Shown here in pieces: positions 58,584-64,000 of a stretch of 64,000 nucleotides of DNA. The translations under genes and the position numbers were made by a program. Location of the stretch: NCBI RefSeq assembly GCF_051020765.1, contig NC_134936.1:3223045-3287044 (forward strand), read 5' to 3'. How positions within the stretch are numbered: position 1 is the first letter of the stretch; each line of letters starts with the position of its first letter. The notes under the pieces were generated by a model. The model did not search any database. It was not told the origin of the DNA and worked only from the letters and a program-made list of their open reading frames with translations. This DNA comes from Lasioglossum baleicum. Its lineage: Eukaryota; Arthropoda; Insecta; Hymenoptera; Halictidae.

Positions 58584-61500
58584 TCAGCTACTTATTTCTG
58601 GTGCGTATGATGGACGGTACGCTTTAAGATCGCTGACGTGCGCTTTCCCCAAATCTCTGCCGTCTTCGGTCGACAACCCGTATACCACCGATGATAACTT
58701 TCGCGTTATCACGACGGGACCGGTGTATTTGGAGGCTAATTTCGCTGCGACGTGCTGTGCCGCAGATGAAAGGATTCTTTGTCTTTTCATTACTTTATCC
58801 CCGACCTCGAATTCTACATCCCTATGCTTTTCGTTATAATACCGAGCCTGATTATTGTACGCATCCTCAAGATTTTCTACAACCCAACTGCGTAACGTTT
58901 GTAGTTGGGCAACCCTGCCTTTCCACGGTTCTGTGGATTCGACATCTAATTCTAGCGGCGGCTCGCTGCTCGCCCGCAAGCATTTCGCTGGCCTCGGCTC
59001 TCGCCCGAAATTTAAAAATGCTGGAGAAGTCTTTAGAACCGAATGATGCGCCGTGTTGTACGCGAATCTGAATTTGTCTAAGTGGACATCCCATTCTCGG
59101 TGATCCCTCCCGATGTACGCCACCATCATGGTTTTTAAGATTCGATTGACTCTTTCTACGGGGTTTGCCTGCGGGTGGTACGGAGGGGTCGTAGTAATAC
59201 GAATGCCGTATTCTCTCGCTAACTCCTGCAAACATTTGTTTGCGAATTCCGTCCCGTTATCGGTGAGGAGCACATCCGGTGTCCCCCACCGCGAAAAAAT
59301 GAGGCTTTCGAGGGCCTCCGCAATTTTTGGACCGGTCGCTCTTCGGAGTGGGGCGCACTCAATCCACTTGGTAAATAGGTCCTGCATCACGAGGAGGTAT
59401 GCATGACCGGACTTGCTAGGAGGGAATGGTCCCATGATATCGGCAGCGACTACTGACCAGGGCATGTCGATACGGCGCCGACCCATCAGCCCTGAAGGGA
59501 GCGACTGCTCCACCTTCGTCAGCTGGCAAGTGGTACAGCGTCTTACGTATTCCACCGTTGTTCGGTACATGCCCGGCCAGTAGTATCTGTTCGCGACGCG
59601 GTGGTATGTCTTCTCGATACCTAAGTGTCCGGCTTGGGGACCATCATGTGCCTCCTGCAAGATCTCGGTCCTGCGCTCCTCGGGGACCACCAATTTCCAC
59701 TCGTCCCCATCTCGACCTAAGGTCTCCGCGATCAGGGGGTCGGTTCTCCGGCAAAATAATTCCCCATTCCGAATCGACCAGTCCTTACATTTCTGGGGGT
59801 TTCCCTCTACCTCCGCGAACTTGCTCTCGTACCACCTCGCACGCACGGCAGCCGCAATCTCTACTTCCCCTTGGATGACCTCCCTCCCTTCATACGCTCG
59901 CGAGAGTGCATCCGGCACTCGGTTGAGGGCACCCTGCCGGTATACGACCTCGAAGTCGTATTCGAGGAGTTGTAGAGCCCATCGCGCCAACCTCCCCGAG
60001 GGGTTTTGTAATTTGCGCAGCCACCGTAAGCTATTGTGATCCGTGATCACCGTGAATTTATACCCCTCCAGATACGGCCTAAATTTCTGTACCGCCCAGA
60101 CTATCGCTAAGCATTCCAACTCCGTGGCCGAATACTTTCTTTCCGGCAGCGTAAGAGCGCGACTCGCGAATGCAATTACTTTCTCAGTACCGTCGATCTC
60201 CTGTGTCAGCACAGCGCCTAACCCGACAGTACTCGCGTCGGTTTGTACCGTAAATGGTACTTCGAAGTCCGGACAGGATAGTGTCGGTGCGGTAGCTATC
60301 ATTTCGCGGAGGGTTTCGAAGGCGGATTGCTGTCCGTCCTTCCAAACCCACTCGCAATCCTTCCGAAGCAGTTGGTTTAACGGCTCCGCAAGTGTAGCGA
60401 ATCCCGGGATGAACCTCCTATACCAGGAAGCCATCCCTAAGAAACGCCTCACTTGCTTCACGTTCTTCGGGGCTGGGTATGACACAATCGGTTGGATTTT
60501 ATCCGGATCGACCGTTAAGCCTTCTCTGCTGACAACAAAACCCAGATAACGTACCTCAGCGCGGTAAAACTCGCATTTTTCTGGGTTAATTATCAAACCG
60601 GCAGCTTTTATTCGGTCTAACACGCGTTTCAACCAGACTAGGTGTTCCTCAAACGTTTTTGTGACGATGATTACGTCATCTAAATAAGAAAACGCGTGGG
60701 GTTCCATCTCAGGCCCAATCAGACGGTCTAGTAATCGTTGAAATGTGGCCGGGGCTCCTGTCAGCCCATACGGCATTCTCCGGAAATGAAAAAGACCTTT
60801 ACCCGGCACCGTAAACGCGGTTATCTCGCGACTGTTCGATTCCAACGGGATCTGAAAGTAGGCCTGACTGAGATCGAGGGTCGAGATGTATTTTGCGGAT
60901 CGCAGTTTATCCAATATCTGAGTCATGAGCGGTAAGGGGTACGCGTCTTTCCTCGAGACCTCGTTCACCTTTCTAAAGTCCAAACAGAAACGATATTTCC
61001 CGTTGGGCTTCTTAACCATGACTATTGGGCTTGACCAGCCACTCTGTGACGGCTCTATTATGCCGTCCGCCAGTAAGGTGTCAACTTCGGCGTAAATTGC
61101 CTCCTGAATCTTCGGAGAGACGGCATAATAGCGCTGTTTAATGGGTGGGTGACCGTCCACGTCTATTCGGTGGCTGATCAAGTCGGTCAATCCCTTGATC
61201 TTTTTAAACTCCGGCAGCTCGGTCTCGAGGAATTTCGTTAACTGATCTTGTTCCGCATCACTCAAGATCTGTAACCCACAACATACGGCGGCTGGCGAAG
61301 CGTCATCGAAGGGAAATATCTCATCCGGGTGAGACGCAAAATACCAGGCTGCCTTATGAAACTCCGCAACAATCCCGAAGAGTGCAATCGAATCCGTACC
61401 CAAAAGGAGAGGGGTCACGAGATGATCCAATACGCGCGCCGAGATCCGGTGTTCCTTCCTCCCGATTTTCAATACGAAATGGGCCCGCTCGACTGCTCGA

Positions 61501-61856
61501 TCGATTGTCCCCGTGGCGAGTAGGAAGTAACAGGGTTTTCCTGTATTTTCCATGGAAATTACCCCGTCTCCTACCCGATCTATTACGTCTCGACTCACGA
61601 AAGTGATAGATGAACCCGAATCCACTAAGGCGCGAACCGGCAGCGTTCCTATCAGTGTTTCGACAGTTAATAGTGGCGGTCTCTTTTCTCCGAATGGTAA
61701 TACTCGGGCCGATACTAATTCCGGCGGAGTCCCTCTGGCCCCTTCGAGTAACTCCTCCCCCCGTTTCCCGCGGACCTTTCGCATTTCCGGCAGCTCTGTC
61801 TGGTTATGCCCGGCGCTCCACACCCGTAGCAGTGTATTTGCGGGGCTTCCCGGCAA
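58584..61856 (-). CDS. pol: gypsy Pol polyprotein
   Basis: This 1,090-residue frame has all domains in order. The aspartic protease has ALVDSGSSITFV (about residue 77-88). The reverse transcriptase spans about 240-460 with LDLSQAYFQIPL and the catalytic SYLDDVIIV (391-394 YLDD). RNase H has TVQTDAS, SATELECLAIVWAV and VITDHNSLRWL. The integrase has the HHCC finger (H-x3-H, CTTC), then AADIMGPF, LTDNGTEF and PVERVNR as the D,D,E triad, and a GPY/F-like module (KYTGPVVI) near 1030-1060. No chromodomain is seen. The frame overlaps gag by 142 nt in the -1 frame, so synthesis by -1 ribosomal frameshifting is likely; the first Met need not be used. Confidence 0.95.
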   Translation of the reverse strand: MPGSPANTLLRVWSAGHNQTELPEMRKVRGKRGEELLEGARGTPPELVSARVLPFGEKRPPLLTVETLIGTLPVRALVDSGSSITFVSRDVIDRVGDGVISMENTGKPCYFLLATGTIDRAVERAHFVLKIGRKEHRISARVLDHLVTPLLLGTDSIALFGIVAEFHKAAWYFASHPDEIFPFDDASPAAVCCGLQILSDAEQDQLTKFLETELPEFKKIKGLTDLISHRIDVDGHPPIKQRYYAVSPKIQEAIYAEVDTLLADGIIEPSQSGWSSPIVMVKKPNGKYRFCLDFRKVNEVSRKDAYPLPLMTQILDKLRSAKYISTLDLSQAYFQIPLESNSREITAFTVPGKGLFHFRRMPYGLTGAPATFQRLLDRLIGPEMEPHAFSYLDDVIIVTKTFEEHLVWLKRVLDRIKAAGLIINPEKCEFYRAEVRYLGFVVSREGLTVDPDKIQPIVSYPAPKNVKQVRRFLGMASWYRRFIPGFATLAEPLNQLLRKDCEWVWKDGQQSAFETLREMIATAPTLSCPDFEVPFTVQTDASTVGLGAVLTQEIDGTEKVIAFASRALTLPERKYSATELECLAIVWAVQKFRPYLEGYKFTVITDHNSLRWLRKLQNPSGRLARWALQLLEYDFEVVYRQGALNRVPDALSRAYEGREVIQGEVEIAAAVRARWYESKFAEVEGNPQKCKDWSIRNGELFCRRTDPLIAETLGRDGDEWKLVVPEERRTEILQEAHDGPQAGHLGIEKTYHRVANRYYWPGMYRTTVEYVRRCTTCQLTKVEQSLPSGLMGRRRIDMPWSVVAADIMGPFPPSKSGHAYLLVMQDLFTKWIECAPLRRATGPKIAEALESLIFSRWGTPDVLLTDNGTEFANKCLQELAREYGIRITTTPPYHPQANPVERVNRILKTMMVAYIGRDHREWDVHLDKFRFAYNTAHHSVLKTSPAFLNFGREPRPAKCLRASSEPPLELDVESTEPWKGRVAQLQTLRSWVVENLEDAYNNQARYYNEKHRDVEFEVGDKVMKRQRILSSAAQHVAAKLASKYTGPVVITRKLSSVVYGLSTEDGRDLGKAHVSDLKAYRPSYAPEISS

Positions 61857-63100
61857 TCCCGCGACCTATGTCCTATCTTCCGACAGTTCCAGCACTCGAA
61901 CGACGAATTCCCGGTGGCGCGTTGTCTGTCGCGCGTCGGTCCCGTTCGCCGCTCGGTGTTCGCGGTTTCTTCCGGTTTTCCGGGTGGGGTTCTATACGAT
62001 TGGTCCCTCGACTCTGACCGGTAGCCCGATTCCCTTCGCCCGGCAGCTGAAAAATTTTTCGCGCACGGCGCTAAAGAGTCCCGTTTCCCCGGTCCGAGAC
62101 GGGATTTTCCGTATTCGGGTTTGGGTGATCGGTTACTCGTTTCGCCACTTCCGGCAGCTATCGCGTTTGCGTATTCGAATTGCACGTTCCTCCCTCTCCC
62201 CGGTTGTTTATGAGAGGCGTGGCGGTTGGGGTCATACGCGAATATCGGATGGGCCATCTCTGATGGCTTTGGATTACGTTTTAATTTCTGACTATCGGAT
62301 TCGCGTTCAGCCACTATTAACGCCTTCTCCAACTGAGGGAATCTGGTGATATTGGCTAACGAAATCGCGTTTCTAATGAGCGGCTTCGCTCCCCAGTATG
62401 TCCGATTCACCTTCTTATCCTCCGGCCACGGTGGTACTAATCTATCGAACATCCCTCCCATGCTCGTGAGGTAGTCGCGAACGGGTTCATGTTCCCCTTG
62501 CGAACGATCTTTAATGTTTCGCGTTAAGGTGTCCTGGTATTCCGGGTCGCCGAAATAATCCCAGAACTCGTGTACGAACTCGGTCCACGTATCTATTTCC
62601 GCGGCCCTCCTCTTGTACCAGTGTAATGCCGTACTCTCCAAACAGACGGTCAGGCAGCGGAGCAAATATCTATCCGGGATGTTGCTGTTTCTCCGGTGAT
62701 CCTCGAGGCGTTCGAGGAAGGCTGCAGAGTCTTCCCCGGGCGCCCCGGAAAATTTTGTACGCCACCGCCGCATGACCTCCGTTAACGGAGTCCCCCGGCA
62801 ATACATTTCCCCGCTGATACCCGGGGAGGGTTGCGTCGAGGTTCTAGGGAAAGTTTCCGGCCTTCGTTGTTCGGTATCCCGCGGAGGGGAATACGAGGGT
62901 TGTGGTGTTTTTCTATCGAAGAGCGGTACCGGTAGATTGAAGTTGCGCGGTGGCGACCTCCCCTCCTCGGCCCGCTCCAAGTCCGAGGCTATCGCGTCCG
63001 GATTATCATCCCCGTCCGCGCCCTCTTCGTTCTGGGAAAAGTAGTCGTATTCGTCCCCCTCCGGTCGGCCCGGTTCCAACATGGTTTCCCGGCAGCGCAA
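61715..63100 (-). CDS. gag: gypsy Gag polyprotein
   Basis: A 461-residue frame. The N terminus is acidic and proline-rich; a retrotransposon Gag capsid domain covers about residues 110-270 (FLERLEDHRRNSNIPDRYLL, then ALHWYKRRAAEIDTWTEFVH and FWDYFGDPEYQ, then VRDYLTSM). The C-terminal nucleocapsid has CWNCRKIGHRSRDC, a standard CCHC knuckle, and CYGCGAPGITRQSCRKC, where the His is replaced. It packages the element RNA in cytoplasmic particles. The 3' end overlaps pol. I chose the Met at 63100 because it is the first in the frame after the non-coding leader. Confidence 0.93.
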   Translation of the reverse strand: MRCRETMLEPGRPEGDEYDYFSQNEEGADGDDNPDAIASDLERAEEGRSPPRNFNLPVPLFDRKTPQPSYSPPRDTEQRRPETFPRTSTQPSPGISGEMYCRGTPLTEVMRRWRTKFSGAPGEDSAAFLERLEDHRRNSNIPDRYLLRCLTVCLESTALHWYKRRAAEIDTWTEFVHEFWDYFGDPEYQDTLTRNIKDRSQGEHEPVRDYLTSMGGMFDRLVPPWPEDKKVNRTYWGAKPLIRNAISLANITRFPQLEKALIVAERESDSQKLKRNPKPSEMAHPIFAYDPNRHASHKQPGRGRNVQFEYANAIAAGSGETSNRSPKPEYGKSRLGPGKRDSLAPCAKNFSAAGRRESGYRSESRDQSYRTPPGKPEETANTERRTGPTRDRQRATGNSSFECWNCRKIGHRSRDCREAPQIHCYGCGAPGITRQSCRKCERSAGNGGRSYSKGPEGLRRN

Positions 63101-64000
63101 AACCCTTGACCGTTCGACTTCCTAACCTCGTCCTAATCTGCCCCGGCAATAAACACGGCGTGTTTATAGTGTCGGTTGTACTCGGGTGAGATAATCCCTC
63201 TCGAAGGTCTCGCTTCCCAACGCGCGAACAAAAGGAACCCAGTCTCGACCGCGTCTCGCTAACAACACGCGCTTCAAAAAAAAATTCTCGAATTCCGATA
63301 GTACTACACCGGGTGGCCTAAATGCTTTCCTATCCCGGCAGCGTGAATATATTCTCTCGACAAATCGCAGCTTCTCCAGCAATTCTCACAAAACCGTACC
63401 GATGTAACTCGCAAAAGTCTCTCGTAAATCCAAAAGTGGTGATCGTTCAACGATCTCGCTAATGAACGTTTCTGCCCGGCAGCTTTCCAAACCGGCAGTA
63501 AAATATCGTTCCGCAAATAATTTTATCACCCTTAGGTGATCGCAAAGGGCCGCTCCTTCCGGCAGCTAATAGCCCGTATCGCAAAAGAATTATATTCTGG
63601 TGAGCGTAAGAATTTCGAACGATAATCACAAAACGACACGTGACGTTACTTTCTACGACGGCACAGCTTCCTAACACGCCCCGTCCATCACCACAGTTTA
63701 TATCGGGTTCCTCCGTATCAGAGGAACCACACACAAAAAAAATATACACAAAGTTCAACGATAATTTGCAAATGTTCACGAAATATGGGGGTCTCCTCGG
63801 TGCTATACTGGGGTCCGAACGCGTCGGAGCCGCAGTAAAAAAAAATTCAATAAATTAAGACCGACCACGACATAAATATTAAAAAAATAAATAGATCACA
63901 CGAAATAAATTAGATATTACAGAAAACAAAGCTAGATTCTAATGAGGAGAATAGCGCGAAAGTCAGAGAGTGTGAAGAATAAGCAAGTAGGAGAAGAAGA
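63101..64000 (-). other. 5' leader of the gypsy element
   Basis: At least 900 bp upstream of gag with no gene. The LTR end (TGTCACGTCG on the plus strand) and a primer binding site were not found here, so they lie beyond the edge. It contains CCGGCAGC at 63335, 63476 and 63559. Confidence 0.6.

Larger units (their letters stand above)
55420..63566 (+). repeat. dispersed 8-mer CCGGCAGC, 24 copies
   Basis: Exact copies start at 55420, 55525, 55892, 56046, 56298, 57072, 57512, 57624, 57990, 58011, 58354, 58506, 58541, 60143, 60598, 61211, 61637, 61787, 62040, 62151, 63089, 63335, 63476 and 63559. Only one copy of the inverse GCTGCCGG was noticed on this strand (57365). In the element's sense RNA the motif reads GCUGCCGG. 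Confidence 0.9.
55077..64000 (-). mobile_element. Ty3/gypsy LTR retrotransposon, runs off the right edge
   Basis: The order on the minus strand is leader, gag, pol (protease, RT, RNase H, integrase), an extra ORF, polypurine tract and 3' LTR. All three frames are open. The insertion point is fixed at 55076/55077 by comparison with the uninterrupted repeat at 1000-1030. The 5' LTR is not within the window, so LTR identity and target duplication cannot be checked. The DNA is more GC-rich than its surroundings. The 8-mer CCGGCAGC occurs throughout. Confidence 0.93.

Overview
This window looks like eukaryotic, insect nuclear DNA that is almost wholly made of transposable elements; I found no ordinary host gene. 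The element types (PIF/Harbinger with a MADF partner gene, Ty3/gypsy, Jockey-like and R1-like non-LTR elements, a Helitron helicase scrap, hAT scrap, many foldback/MITE palindromes with ends such as TACAGGGTGTCC and CAGAGTTGGGCAAA) and the AT-rich background suggest an insect, most likely a hymenopteran such as an ant. That taxon is an inference from repeat families, not proven. One short stretch looks like a bacterial (Wolbachia-type) ankyrin gene stranded in the nuclear DNA.

Layout, 1-15 kb: a 257-bp tandem array built from the 5' end of a small spliced gene, a GTTGGGCC minisatellite element, and an inverted-repeat element with hAT remains (1581-3179). Then comes a 10.2-kb PIF/Harbinger transposon (3788-13963) with a TAA target duplication, apparently identical 2.56-kb inverted arms, a three-exon MADF/BESS gene on the plus strand and a DDE transposase on the minus strand. 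Both arms carry the same piece of a non-LTR retrotransposon with its own 14-bp target duplication.

15-33 kb: nested inverted repeats (15642-21481, 16648-18993, 19158-20142), which include an older Harbinger arm without the retrotransposon insert. These are followed by AT-rich DNA, an inverted-repeat element around a Helitron helicase fragment (24675-27142), and two Harbinger-type MITEs sitting back to back (31662-32484).

33-54 kb: an R1-like reverse transcriptase scrap, then the ankyrin pseudogene, which is split by a 1.2-kb retroposon with an 11-bp duplication. A Jockey-clade element (about 40159-45830, minus) has only two breaks, both in homopolymer runs, and it truncates a member of an uncharacterised insect family (45798-46322). 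Further on are foldback elements, a 2-kb element with a two-exon gene (51995-53974) and a 122-bp tandem array.

54-64 kb: a second copy of the small spliced gene and an expanded minisatellite, into which a Ty3/gypsy element has inserted on the minus strand (55077 to beyond the right edge). It has intact gag and pol, an unexpected third ORF with zinc knuckles after pol, and a 1.69-kb 3' LTR. The 8-mer CCGGCAGC occurs 24 times along it, nearly all on one strand and in every reading frame, which no annotated feature explains. The proteins do not form a host pathway; each element's genes serve its own transposition.
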